64,000 nucleotides of DNA from Tridacna crocea (GCA_943736015.1 OX031072.1:13729501-13793500); one strand, 5' to 3'. Counted from the first letter of the stretch, positions 11,641 to 21,016 are shown. Notes: generated by a model not told the origin, from the letters alone. Program-made: numbers and translations.

Positions 11641-12055
11641 ATGTTAAAAAGTGAAATAACTAGACGAAACTATAACAATCAACAAAACTTATGCACCAAC
11701 ACGCTGGGAGGTATCCACGCGCATTGAAGAAAAGTCGAACGTCTCGTAACGTATAATCTGATAAACATCAGAACGAGGGGGCTTTACCATCGATTGCTAT
11801 CGGGGGTATTTATCGTGCATCATGGTATCAAATATGGGAGACACTATACGCCTTTAAAAGGGACACCGTGTACATTGATACTCTCTTGGTGCCCACTAAA
11901 TAGAATTGATACAGTTTCGATAAAGAAACCCATCACTTTCATTTGCAAAAGAAACATGCTTATGCTTTAGAATCCCAAAGAATGCAAGTTTGTGGTGAGG
12001 GCATTATAATATGAGGTACATTACCTACAAAATGAATTCTTCCCTGCCCTATACT
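11641..12055. other. Non-coding stretch
   Basis: Nothing recognised. Confidence 0.35.
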
Positions 12056-12283
12056 TGACTCATTACAAAACGACAAAATTTTAGGTTTGTCCAAATCAAA
12101 AGCATTTGCAGACCACAAAATAAAAGCAATTGAAAATTTGAAATTTGTTTCGTGAAGGGTAGAAAACATTGTGGGAAAAGGAGAAAATGCTGGTTACCAG
12201 CATTTTCTCCTTTTCCCACAATGTTTTCTAAAGGCTTCTTTCTCAGGGTCGTCAAAAGTAGGGATTGTGTGGTAATGGGTTAA
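12056..12283 (-). mobile_element. TTAA-1 copy
   Basis: TTGACTCATTACAAAACGAC to GTGGTAATGGGTTAA, palindrome intact with GGTTACC centre. Confidence 0.85.
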
Positions 12284-12896
12284 TCCAGTAGCTCTCGTTG
12301 GGTGGAAGTTCGCTTTCTGGCTGCACAGATCTCGGATCAGCTTGAATATCTTAAGCTTTGACTTAGGTTCGGGGAAAATGCCTTTGCAGAAGAACAATTT
12401 TACGTCGAAGATCAATCTGTGAATTCATTTGTCGGCGAAAATAGTGGACACGAAACTCTGTTAGTATTGTACAATTAGGCTAACCCATACTTTATTTTTC
12501 AAAATACTTGGTGTGGCTTATACCATTATCTCCCGCTAGATGGCATTCTGAAAATACTCATCTAATTTGGGCATCCTGGGTACACAGCTAGGGTTACTTG
12601 CACAAGTATATATTTCAAACAGATTGCATAGGAGTGGCCGAAAAAGTTGAGCCCAATGCCAAAAGGGATGGTTTAGTGACTACGTCTTTTGATTTTTTTG
12701 CCACGGTTTACTCCAAAGGACATTCCTTCAAAATGTATGTTTAAAACTGAGTTTCCATGCTACGGTGTGGCTAACTAGGTTGCAACTGCGAAGAAAGAAG
12801 AAATCGAACAGTCGGCCTTCCACTTGGCTGAATGGTGTTATAAACTTTCATTACTGACAAGTGTACTAAAAATTATTTACATGTAGCTTATCCTAA
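12284..12896. other. Non-coding stretch holding one copy of a 75-bp repeat
   Basis: 12525-12597 (ATTATCTCCCGCTAGATGGC ... GGGTACACAGC) is closely similar to 43198-43266. No other structure seen. Confidence 0.45.
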
Positions 12897-13213
12897 CTCT
12901 TTAACACTCATACCCGAGTCTAAGGAAGCAGGAATAATTAGCCTTTTCATAACATTTCTGGAAAAGGAGACAATGCTGGTAACCAGCATTTTCTCCATTT
13001 TCACCCTTTGGATGCTCATCGCGACTCACTGACCTTTTGCAGACAGTGTAGATCAAGATCAGACTGCACAGAACATGCAGTCTGATCTTGGATCTACGCT
13101 GTCCGATCTGGAGATGTTTCTCCCCGAAAAATACCATTGAAATATCAGTTGTTGGGATTTTACTATCGATTTGAAAATTTCACTTTAGTTACTTAGCAGG
13201 AAAAGGTTTAATA
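12897..13213. mobile_element. Chimera of TTAA-1 (left) and TTAA-3 (right)
   Basis: Left part CTAACTCTTTAACACTCATA through an intact core TGCTGGTAACCAGCATTTTC is TTAA-1. From about GATGCTCATCGCGACTCACT onward it is TTAA-3, with the full dyad and the end GGTTTAA. Confidence 0.65.
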
Positions 13214-13315
13214 AGATTTTCTACAATTTCCCAGACAAGTCCTACCATTTGAGACACCTTTGATATGTCGGCTGCAAATGCTTTCAATTTGGACAAGTCA
13301 AGAATTTTATCCCTT
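13207..13315 (+). mobile_element. TTAA-1 right half
   Basis: TTTCTACAATTTCCCAGACA, GGCTGCAAATGCTTTCAATT, GACAAGTCAAGAATTTT. Starts at the TTAA that ends the chimera. Confidence 0.55.
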
Positions 13316-13557
13316 GTTCGTGCATTTGCTCACTAACCCCTGAAACTAATTTGAGATCATTGTGATAAAAGGAGAAAAATATTCGTTTCGAGCATTTTTT
13401 CTTCATAAGTCAAAATGTTTTTTTTTTTCAATCCCAAATTTGGCCGTTTGACGACGAAAATGTGTCATCACCTGACTTTAACCCAAAGGGAGCCGAATTA
13501 ATGGAATGGACCGTTTCAATTAAGAAAACATCCAGCATACTGTCTTGGTGTGTCCAT
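13316..13557. other. Eroded palindrome and unique DNA
   Basis: 13350-13425 resembles a decayed TTAA-1 core (AAAAGGAGAAAAATATTCG). The rest is unassigned. Confidence 0.35.
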
Positions 13558-13700
13558 AGTCGTGAGGTAGTCAGTCGGCCTCGTGACCATAAGGTACCGT
13601 GTTTGATACCCTAGTCCGGATGTCAACTTTGGCATTGTTCATTTGTTCACAGAATCAGTCTGAGCACTGGTGTGGTATCCAGGAAGCAGAACGGTGTGAG
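13558..13700 (+). mobile_element. Possible tRNA-derived SINE fragment
   Basis: GTCGTGAGGTAGTCAGTCGG (A-box-like) followed by GTACCGTGTTTGATACCC (B-box-like) at tRNA spacing. Not the SINE-D or SINE-E body. Confidence 0.4.
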
Positions 13701-13789
13701 ATTAGCATAAGTTGCAAGGACTTCTCAGTCGATGTAAAATAAATATGTTTAAATACAGTCTTTTCATTATTGTGTTGGCTAGAATATGT

Positions 13790-13875
13790 GACAAAATAGT
13801 GGACAGTGTAGATCCAAGATCAGACAACACGTTCTGTGCAGTCAGATCGTAATCTACACTGTCCGCAAAAAACAA
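13790..13875. mobile_element. TTAA-3 dyad
   Basis: GTGGACAGTGTAGATCCAAG, ATCAGACAACACGTTCTGTG, CAGTCAGATCGTAATC, CACTGTCCGC. One arm has changed at two positions. Confidence 0.65.
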
Positions 13876-14478
13876 GTTGAATCGGTTCCGTTGCTTTTTT
13901 AAGTTAATGAGCCATAATGGTGCATGCTGTATCTTTTGGCATGACAATGGCCATCGAGGACAAAGGTCTGATTTTAACATCGCTGGTCATAAAAATAATA
14001 CACTCTCAATTTTCACTATAAAGAAGCTATTATGCATTAATACACTTGAATGATTATCGGAGGGATCGAATATCGATCACAAAAATATATACAATACAGA
14101 TTAGTGGAGTCATTTTCTTCTTATTTGTTTGGACGTTCGTCCCTGTTGGACATCTGACCGCGGATTATCTACCGGTCTCTCAAGGGATTAAAGACAAATG
14201 TTTATTGGCAGTTTTTCTGTGTAAAAATATATATAGTACACAAATGTTGACTTAATTTATCGAAGAAATTCTTTGTTTAGAGATTTGAAGACAAAAGTTG
14301 TTTTGAAAATTTGAAGAAAAAAAAAAAAGGAAAAGAAAAATACGCGATAATTTCCTAAAGGTTAACAGGCAAATATTAAAAATAAAAAAATCTTTATTTT
14401 CTACGAGAAGACAAAGAATTATTACTGAACTGCGAAATTTATTCCGGTAAATAACAGGAAAAAATAATTGTTGCTCTT
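13876..14478. other. Non-coding 5' flank of the gene
   Basis: AT-rich with poly-A near 14315-14330. A TATATATAG string at about 14228 is too far from the NRF1-type site to be its TATA box. No repeat family recognised. Confidence 0.4.
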
Positions 14479-14490
14479 TGCGCATGCGCA
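14479..14490. promoter_or_regulatory. NRF1-type palindromic promoter site
   Basis: TGCGCATGCGCA is a perfect match to the NRF1 consensus YGCGCAYGCGCR, about 150 bp upstream of the coding ATG. It is the only CpG-containing site of this type I noticed. NRF1 sites mark TATA-less metazoan promoters, so this is the likely core promoter of the gene. A CAGCTG E-box sits at 14518-14523. Confidence 0.6.
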
Positions 14491-14523
14491 CGACCAAAGT
14501 TGGTACACGGAGGTTGACAGCTG

Positions 14524-14634
14524 TTGAAGGCGGAATCTTTTGAAGAATCCGAAAAAGCAGACGATATAATCTTCACGGGGATCACCTGCATGCTGATACA
14601 ACTAAGATCGATTTTCTTACACCGCCTATCGAAC
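14524..14634 (+). promoter_or_regulatory. Probable 5' untranslated region of the PRDM3/PRDM16 orthologue
   Basis: This stretch has more mixed base composition than its flanks and joins the NRF1-type site to the coding ATG. It contains one in-frame ATG (14590) in a weak context. The transcription start is not visible from sequence and could lie anywhere between about 14495 and 14560. No TATA box lies at the proper distance. Confidence 0.5.
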
Positions 14635-14671
14635 ATGCGATCTAAATGCAAAGCCAGGCGAGTTGCTAAAG
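14635..14671 (+). CDS. MECOM/PRDM16: Coding exon 1 of a PRDM3/PRDM16 (MECOM) orthologue: RBBP4/NuRD-binding N-terminus
   Basis: The ATG opens MRSKCKARRVAK and the exon stops one base into the next codon at AAAG|GTATGT, a strong donor, so the intron is phase 1. The peptide matches the start of vertebrate PRDM16 (MRSKARARKLAK) and MDS1-EVI1 (MRSKGRARKLAT). In those proteins this N-terminus is known to bind RBBP4 and recruit the NuRD co-repressor. The dangling G joins the AT that begins exon 2 to give Asp. An in-frame upstream ATG at 14590 would add 15 residues (MLIQLRSIFLHRLSN). It is disfavoured because its -3 base is T, while 14635 has A at -3 and starts exactly at the conserved Met. A stop at 14515-14517 closes the frame upstream. 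The gene is expected to encode a nuclear zinc-finger regulator; this exon alone would be missed by most gene finders. Confidence 0.85.
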
Positions 14672-14811
14672 GTATGTGTAGTATGTTTCTTTTTGCAAGA
14701 CCCTAAGAAAATTGCCGCTCTTTTTTCAAGAGGGCTGTTCGTAACCAGTGCGAATAAAATTACCGAAGAACCTTATTGAGAATGGACTTTAGCGACGATA
14801 CTTCGATGTGG

Positions 14812-15038
14812 TTAACCCTTTACTAGACAATCCCCATTTTGAAAGAACCTGAAAGAGAAAGCTTTTGAAAACATTGTGGGAAAAGGAGAAAATGCTGGTA
14901 AACAGCATTTTCTCCTTTACCCATTATATTTTTCACCCTGTTTAAGCCAGAAAGCACCAATTTAGCTATATTCAATTTGTTGTCTGAAATGCATTCACTT
15001 TGATTCAGTCAAAAATTTTGTGCTTTGGCTAAGAGTTG
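14812..15038 (+). mobile_element. TTAA-1 copy, first element in intron 1
   Basis: TTAACCCTTTACTAGACAAT to CTAAGAGTTGA, 140 bp after the exon 1 donor; the core keeps GGTAAACAGC and a slightly damaged right arm. Confidence 0.75.
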
Positions 15039-15052
15039 ATTATGTTTAACCC

Positions 15053-15280
15053 TTAACTCATTACCAAAGGACACAATTTTAGACTTGTCCAAATTGAAAG
15101 CATTTGCAGACGACAAAACAAAAGTGATTGAAAATTTGAAATTTGTTTTGTCAAGGGTAGAAAACGTTGTGGGAAAAGGAGAAAATGCTGGTTACCAACA
15201 TTTTCTCCTTTTCCCACAATGTTTTCTAAATGCTTCTATCTCAGGGCGTCAAAAGTAGGGATTGTGTGGTAATGGGTTAA
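15053..15280 (-). mobile_element. TTAA-1 copy
   Basis: TTAACTCATTACCAAAGGAC to GTGGTAATGGGTTAA. Its right TTAA is also the left end of the next element. Confidence 0.85.
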
Positions 15281-15451
15281 TCTGCTAAATAAGTGAATCG
15301 AAACATTTGAACCTATAGTAAAACCCCAAATTTTGCTATTTCAGAATAATTCTTTTAGGACAAAATTGGACAGTGTAGACCAAAGATCAAACTTCACATT
15401 CTATGCAGTCTGATCTTAATCTACACTGCTAAAGGTCAGCCTAAGGTTTAA
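15277..15451 (+). mobile_element. TTAA-3 element abutting a TTAA-1
   Basis: TTAATCTGCTAAATAAGTGA, dyad ATCAAACTTCACATTCTATG / CAGTCTGATCTT, end CTAAGGTTTAA. Shares TTAA 15277-15280 with its neighbour. Confidence 0.65.
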
Positions 15452-16440
15452 GCTCCTTTCAAGACCACAAAGTTTGGACTCGTCCACATTGATGACCTTT
15501 GCATGAAAGGGATGGCGTTTACATACAAGGGTTGGCCTATGCATACAAGGGATGGCCTATGCATACAAGGGATGGCCTCTGCATACAAGGGATGGCCTTT
15601 ATATACGAGGGATGGCCTTTGCATTTAAGGGATGGCTTATGCATACAAGAAAGGGCCTTTGCATACAAGGGATGGCCTTTGCATACAAGGCATAGCCTTT
15701 GCATACAAGGGATGACCTTTGCATAAAAGGATGGCTTATGCATACAAGAAAGGGCCTTTGCATACAAGGGATGGCCTTTGCATACAAGGGATGGCCTGTG
15801 CATACAAGGGATGGCCTTCGCATGTGAGGGATGACCTTTGCATACAAGGGATAGCCTATGCATACAAGTGATGGTCTATGTATACAAGGGACGGCCTTTG
15901 CATACAAGGGATGGCTAAGCTTACAAGGAATGGCCTTGGCATACAAGGGATGGCCTTTACATACAAGGGATGGCCTTTGCATACAGGGATGGCCTTTGCA
16001 TACAAGGGATGGCTAAGCTTACAAGGAATGGCCTTTACATACAAGGGATGGCCTTTACATACAAGGGATGGCCTTTGCATACAGGGATGGCCTTTGCATA
16101 CAAGGGATAGCCTTTGCATACAATTGATGGCCTATGCATACTAGGGATGGCCTTTGCATACAAGGGATAACCTTTGAATGCAAGAAGTTGCCTTTGCATA
16201 CAATGGATGGCCTTTATATACATGGGATGGCCTTTGCATTCAAGGGATGGCCTTTATATACAAGGGATTGCCTTTGCATACAAGAAATGACCTTAATGAA
16301 ATTAATAAATAGTGAGCCTAGTGGTGATGTTAGCCTATGAAAGAGTCGAAGCATTATGGGTAAAAGAAAACTGTATTAGTTACTGTATTTTCTCCTTTTT
16401 CCTGCAATATTTTCAATATCCTTTTTGACCAGGATAGTTA
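15452..16440 (-). mobile_element. TTAA-1 remnant split by a minisatellite
   Basis: Left piece 15452-15510 (CAAAGTTTGGACTCGTCCAC ATTGATGACC) and right piece 16345-16440 (ATTTTCTCCTTTTTCCTGC, AATATTTTCAATATCC) are the two ends of one eroded copy, with the tandem array between them. Confidence 0.55.
15500..16300 (+). repeat. 20-bp minisatellite, about 40 units
   Basis: Unit GGGATGGCCTTTGCATACAA with many variants (CCTATGCATAC, CTTTATATAC, AAGAAAGGGCC, GCTAAGCTTAC). Three units make 60 bp, so frames on both strands stay open and give a 20-residue repeat peptide. This follows from the arithmetic and is not evidence of a gene. Local longer-period duplications occur (GGGATGGCTAAGCTTACAAG at two sites). 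Confidence 0.95.
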
Positions 16441-16640
16441 AGTGTAGGATTGCTTGTAGAGTTAGAAAATCGACCCCTGAAATGCACCAGTGTTCCTATG
16501 TTGACTACCTTTATATTGGAAGCATCCAGGTTGGTTCAAAGGAGCAATAACAAGGAGATCTCTTGTACTGAAAATGACAAGGTTTCTTTCTCTGACAGGA
16601 GCACTCAAACTCAGAATTATGTTGTAAAAGGTTAGGTACC

Positions 16641-17189
16641 TTAACCCTTTACCCAGAAGGCATTTCTATGGTATGTGTAATTCACCCTAAATAACAACAC
16701 CTTGAATGAGTTTGAAAATGGGTCATGTGGAGTCAAAAACTAGGTCAATGGGTCAAATATTAGAAAAACCTTGTGTACACTCTAGAGGCTACAAATTTAT
16801 GCCTGATACTCTTCAGACTTGGTCAGAATGTTTGTTTTGGTGATGTCTCAAAAGAGTTTGATAATGGGTTATTGTCGGGTCCAAAACTAGGTCATGTGGT
16901 GAAATCTTAAATAAACCTTTTGTACACTGTAGAGGCCACATTTTCAGTCCAGTACTCATGAAACTTGGTCAGAATGTTTGTCTTATTGATATCTCAAAAG
17001 TGTCTGATGATGGGTAATGTCTGATAAAAAACTAGGTCACTGGGAAACTAGATGGTTCATGTTTGGTCAATAGACTCAGGTGAGAGATTTTAGGGCCATC
17101 ATGGCCCTCTTGTCCTTTAATCCCATGATAATATGTCTTTTTGAAATGTTTCCAATTGAGATCTGTCTAAAATATCTGGTAAAGGGTTT
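16641..17189 (+). mobile_element. TTAA-1/2-type element interrupted by element H
   Basis: Left end TTAACCCTTTACCCAGAAGG continues as TTAA-2 (ATTTCTATGGTATGTGTAAT); right end GATCTGTCTAAAATATCTGG and GGTAAAGGGTTTAA. Element H occupies the interior. Confidence 0.55.
16690..17112 (+). mobile_element. Element H: Helitron-like 3' part with about 150-bp internal units
   Basis: Units contain GGTCAGAATGTTTGT and ACTAGGTCA twice to three times, then CAGGTGAGAGATTTTAGGGC and a terminal hairpin GGGCCATCATGGCCC followed by TCTTG. Same 3' signature at 39137. The family is common in bivalves to my knowledge. Confidence 0.6.
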
Positions 17190-17230
17190 AACTACTTTTT
17201 GCTACTAGAAATTAATTTTATTCAGTATGC

Positions 17231-17745
17231 ATTACATTTTAAACTCGTTACCAAAGGACAATATTTATACCCCTGCAAAATGAATGTTTTCAGGGGTATA
17301 CAGGAATCGGCCTGTCTGTCTGTGTGTGCGTCCGTGTCTGTCTGTCCGTCCATCTGTGTGTCCGTTTGTGTACAAAACACTAGTGTGTACAAAATACTAG
17401 TAATTTTTTGTTGCAAACTCTTACAGTTTTCATTCAATTGAATTGAAACAAAAAAATTGCACATATATTGAACATACCGGTATATTGAAAATTTGCAAGA
17501 CTAAATTTTCAAGTGTCAACTCTTCCAGGTTGAGGAATTATCTCCCCTTGAACTTGACACTTTTTTTCTGTCAAAGCGCTGGTGATGGTATTAAGTCACA
17601 TTCAGTGACAGTTCTAGTTTGACTTGGCCAAAGTGAAAGCATTTGCAGACAACATAACTTGTTACCAGCATTTCCTCCTTTTCCCACAATGTTTTCAAAA
17701 GGCTTCTCAGGGTTCTCTAAAGTAGGGATTGCATGGTACAATGGG
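17231..17745 (-). mobile_element. TTAA-1 copy split by element I
   Basis: Left end TTAAACTCGTTACCAAAGGA, then element I, then AGTGAAAGCATTTGCAGACA and the right core arm TTTCCTCCTTTTCCCAC. The left core arm is deleted. Confidence 0.55.
17265..17567 (+). mobile_element. Element I (TATACCCCTGCAAAA hairpin head)
   Basis: Head hairpin TATACCCCTGCAAAATGAAT / CAGGGGTATA, CTGTCTGTC repeats, ACTAGTAATTTTTTGTTGCA, GTGTCAACTCTTCCAGG, end AACTTGACACTTTTTTT. A second copy lies at 25463-25700. Confidence 0.6.
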
Positions 17746-17884
17746 TACAGTCAGTTATTCATACAATTAAAGTGTACAGACAAGTGCCAAACTGGCTGGA
17801 CCATATCTGAATGGCCTTTGGAATTGTGTTTGAAATGGAGCAATTAATATGTATCAAGATGCCTGCTTTGTTGTTATAATTATT

Positions 17885-18290
17885 TTCTTCCACAAACAAT
17901 AATTGTAGACTCTTCGGAATCAAAAGAATATGCGGACGGCAAATGTAAATGTGGTACAGATGAATTGTAGTCCTTTGACTGGGTAGAAAGATTGTGTGGA
18001 AAAAGTAGAAATTGTTGGTTATCAGCATTTTCTTCTTCCCCCAAAATGTTTTCAAAAGGCTTCTACATTATGGTGATTAAAACTTGGGGTTGTAAAGTAT
18101 ATGCAAGTTTTACCAGACAACATCTAAGTTCCGTCCAAGTTGAAAGCATTTGCAGACAACAAATGAAAAGTGGTGAAGATGATCAGATCTATCTTAAAAT
18201 GGGTAGAAAACATTGTGGAGCAAAGATTAAATGCCGTTACCGGCATTTTTATCCTTTTTTGACAATGTTCCCAAAGTATCTGACCTAAGA
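17885..18290 (-). mobile_element. Two diverged TTAA-1 copies in tandem
   Basis: First about 17885-18100 (core AAAGTAGAAATTGTTGG / ATCAGCATTTTCTTC), second about 18110-18290 (AAAACATTGTGGAGCAAAGA / CTTTTTTGACAATG). Both keep the AAAGCATTTGCAGAC-type segment. Confidence 0.5.
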
Positions 18291-18386
18291 GTTATTAGAA
18301 ATAAGTTTGTGATTAATATGGAGAAGCACTGACTGTACACTATCTACAACAAAGGTAGGAAAATGTCATATTTGCATTATAATAGT

Positions 18387-18610
18387 TTAACTCTTTAGCA
18401 AAAGACACAATTGTATTATACTCAAATCGAAAGCATTTGCAGACGACATATTGAAAGTGGTCCAAATGACAAAATTTGTCCCAGACAGGATAGAAAACTT
18501 TGTTGGAAAAGGAGAAAATGCTGGTTATCAGCATTTTCTCCTTTTCCGACTATGTTTTTAAAAGGCCTCTTTCCCAGTATTCTCTTAAAACTCGGGACTT
18601 TTTGCTTAAC
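18387..18610 (-). mobile_element. TTAA-1 copy running into element F
   Basis: TTAACTCTTTAGCAAAAGAC; core intact; the normal GTGTGGTAA end is replaced by ACGATGGGTATTTAGAAT, the start of element F. Confidence 0.65.
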
Positions 18611-19165
18611 GATGGGTATTTAGAATTTTCTCATCACACCAAACTGAAAAATATATACATTACTGAAATTTATATGAAAGAAAATACAATCAATAATTAA
18701 GAATCTGAAAATTACAAAAAAAAACCTTTTTTGATGGTGTTCCCTTAAAGGCTACAAAGCCTCTTAGCATATTTTCAGATTTTGCGCCAAAAATAAAAAA
18801 GAACATTGTGGGAATGCCATGTGACTGGCATGTGACTGGTTACGCTTAATTTCCATTACATAACAAATTCCATAACACAAAATACATGTAATTATTTTCC
18901 ATAATGCCTTCCTCGGACGCAATGTTTGAAGCTTTGTCTGTGTGTTTCCGGTATGTAAATGAGCGCATTGCTCATCTAAAAATAGACAGTGTTTCTCGTC
19001 GGTGTCGACCTGGGCTGTAGTAAATCTCTAATTTCTGTTGTTGTCTGATGGTTTTCAACTCCTGGGGTTTATGAATGAAAATTAAAAGGCTTTGGGAGTA
19101 TAAGGATGATTTTTTTGTATATTTGTGAAATTTTCGTCCCAAAATCTGAAGGGCCACCTTTAAAG
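18608..19165 (+). mobile_element. Element F (TTAAAGGTGG termini, about 550 bp)
   Basis: Starts GGGTATTTAGAATTTTCTCA, then TTAAAGGCTACAAAGCCTCT, GCATTGCTCATCTAAAAATA, and ends CTGAAGGGCCACCTTTAA. The ends TTAAAGGTGG and CCACCTTTAA are inverted repeats in fuller copies. No coding capacity. Confidence 0.7.
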
Positions 19166-19504
19166 GATATGGAAATATACAGATGAAGCTTCAAACATAG
19201 CATCCAAAGTTCTAGACATTATGGAAAATGATTTCATGTGTGTTATGTTAATGAATTTAATAGCCATTAGTCACGTGCAAGTCACTTAACATTCCCACAA
19301 TGCCTTTTTTTATTTTGGCAGGAATTCAAAAAATAGCTTAAGAGGCTACATAGCCTTTTAAGGGAATACCACCCCAAAAAATCTTTTTTTTGTAATTTTA
19401 TGATTCTTAATTACTGATGATTTTTATTGTTTTTTATATAAATTTCAGTGACATATATAATGTTTAATTTGGTGTGATGTGAAAATTCTAAATACCCACC
19501 TTTA
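19165..19504 (-). mobile_element. Element F, second copy tail-to-tail, truncated
   Basis: Minus-strand start (TTAAAGGTGGGTATTTAGAA) lies at 19504; reads in to GAAGCTTCAAACATAGC near 19190, where it is cut at the end of the first copy. Confidence 0.7.
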
Positions 19505-19697
19505 AGAGATATGATAATTATACAATAGTAACTTGTTACCCTGAAAAAGCACCTTTCAAGACTATAGTTATCTTTGAAGCCAGTGCAGATCTAGATCAGA
19601 CTGCATGATACATTTTGACTATTATATTTGATCTACAATTTTCCCATTGCTAAATCAGCTACCACAGACACAAAGCAAACCTAAAATTGCAGTTGAT
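19505..19697. other. Degenerate TTAA-3 dyad and unique DNA
   Basis: GTGCAGATCTAGATCAGACT at 19583 with a weak mirror TTGATCTACAA near 19629. Confidence 0.4.
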
Positions 19698-19700
19698 CAG

Positions 19701-19897
19701 GGCCCGTATTCACCAACCATTCTTGAGAATATTCTTTGTCTTATTCTCCAAGGTTTTCTAAATTTGTAAGTAACACAACTTCTGATTGGCTAAACCAAAT
19801 GGTTTAGCCAATCAGAAGTTGTGTTACTTACAAATGTAGAAAATTCTGGAGAATAAGACAAAGAATATTCTCAAGAATGGTTGGTGAATACGGGCCC
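19701..19897. mobile_element. Palindromic element B, nearly perfect copy
   Basis: GGCCCGTATTCACCAACCAT reads back as ATGGTTGGTGAATACGGGCC. Nearly all of the roughly 97-bp arms pair, meeting at GGCTAAACCAAATGGTTTAG. Probably the youngest B copy here. Confidence 0.85.
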
Positions 19898-19943
19898 AGG
19901 TCTTATTGAAAATGTCTGCTAGGGTTCATTCGGTGCTATGAGG

Positions 19944-20174
19944 TTTAACTCTTTACCAAACAACAAAATTGTAGACCAGTCCAGATTGAAAGCATTTGCA
20001 GACAACAACCTAAGTATGGCTCAGAAATTGATATTAATCTTGGGAAGGGTAGAAAACATTGTAGGAAAAGGTGAAAATGCTGGTTTCCAGCATTTTCTCC
20101 TTTTCCTACAATGTTTTCAAAAGGCTTTTTACTCAGGGTCGTTAAAAGTCGGGATTGTGTGGAAAAAGAGTTAG
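19944..20174 (-). mobile_element. TTAA-1 copy with matched arm change
   Basis: TTAACTCTTTACCAAACAAC to GTGGAAAAAGAGTTAG. TTGTAGG in the left arm is matched by CCTACAA in the right. Confidence 0.8.
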
Positions 20175-20225
20175 CTGCTGAATAAATTATAAAGAAAGAA
20201 GTGCAGCCAGTCTTTAAAAGCCCTA

Positions 20226-20305
20226 CAGAGCTTCGTTTGTCATTTACTTAGAGTACTATTTTTCATTTTTAAACTGTCACTGTGTGCCGCTCTGCGAAGC
20301 TCTTG
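20226..20305 (+). mobile_element. Possible short Helitron-like end
   Basis: AGAGCTTCG near the left is inverted in CTCTGCGAAGCTCTTG at the right, and the right end is CTCTTG followed by T as in the two Helentron-like elements. Weak evidence. Confidence 0.3.
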
Positions 20306-20509
20306 TTCAACCATGTCAGCAAAATTCTCTGACCATTACATGGGAAGGGAACTTGTGAGGGGGAGACTTGACTCCATGCTATTGGAATGATCTCTTAGTA
20401 CATCAGCATTACACGACAAAGTCATTATGTAAAAGACAGCACAAATTGGCTCTATTCTAGGCAAGAAAATCTCAAATTTGTATGATAATATTTAAATGAT
20501 GCTAATTAA
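20306..20509. other. Non-coding stretch
   Basis: Nothing recognised. Confidence 0.35.
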
Positions 20510-20793
20510 TTAACCCTTTACCACACAATGACGACTTTTAACACTAATATATTTGAATTATGCTGATTAATTAACCCTTTACCACACAATAACAACTTTT
20601 AACACCCCTGAGAATTAAGCCTTTTGAAAACGTGAGAAAAGGAGAAAATGCTGGTAACCGGCATTTTCTTCTTTTTCCACTATGGTTTTTACTTTATGAA
20701 AGAAAAGTTGCACTGTTTGAGCCACATGGAAATTGTCGTTTTTAAATGCTTCCTAAGACAAGGCTGAAATTTTGTCACCTGGCAGAGGGTTAA
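20510..20793 (+). mobile_element. TTAA-1 copy with duplicated left end
   Basis: TTAACCCTTTACCACACAAT occurs at 20510 and again at 20571, each preceded by ATGCTRATTAATTAA-type flank, so a 61-bp segment covering flank and terminus is duplicated. Right end GGCAGAGGGTTAA. Confidence 0.75.
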
Positions 20794-20797
20794 TAAC

Positions 20798-21016
20798 TTA
20801 TAACCCATTAAGCTGCTTTCCCGACAAAAGTTCATTAACTTTGTAATCAGTGTAGATCTAGATTAGACAGCACAAACTATACAGTCTAATCTTAGATCTA
20901 TGCTAGCTGCTTTGTTGAAACACTACAGGCAAAAAACAACTATGAAATTTCAGTAACCTGGGTCGTATTGAAGACAGAAAATATCAGTTGGGTTCATTCA
21001 GTGCTTTGAGTATTAA
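20798..21016 (+). mobile_element. TTAA-3 element
   Basis: TAACCCATTAAGCTGCTTTC; dyad GATTAGACAGCACAAACTAT / ACAGTCTAATCTTAG; the A/T change at GATTAGAC is matched by GTCTAATC. Ends near AGTATTAA. Confidence 0.65.

Noticed and set aside
14220-14240. TATA box of the PRDM3/16 gene (ATATATATAG)
   Set aside because: About 250 bp upstream of the NRF1-type site; AT-rich flank makes such strings common.
14590-14634. Upstream in-frame ATG as the real start
   Set aside because: Weaker context, and the family peptide begins exactly at the ATG at 14635.
15499-16340. Repeat-peptide frames such as MQRPSLVCKGHPLYAKAIPC
   Set aside because: Product of a 20-bp minisatellite (three units make 60 bp); the frame is open in several registers.
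16690-17112. LTR or LINE identity for element H
   Set aside because: No reverse-transcriptase motifs, no long terminal repeats; tandem internal units and a hairpin end fit a rolling-circle type better.
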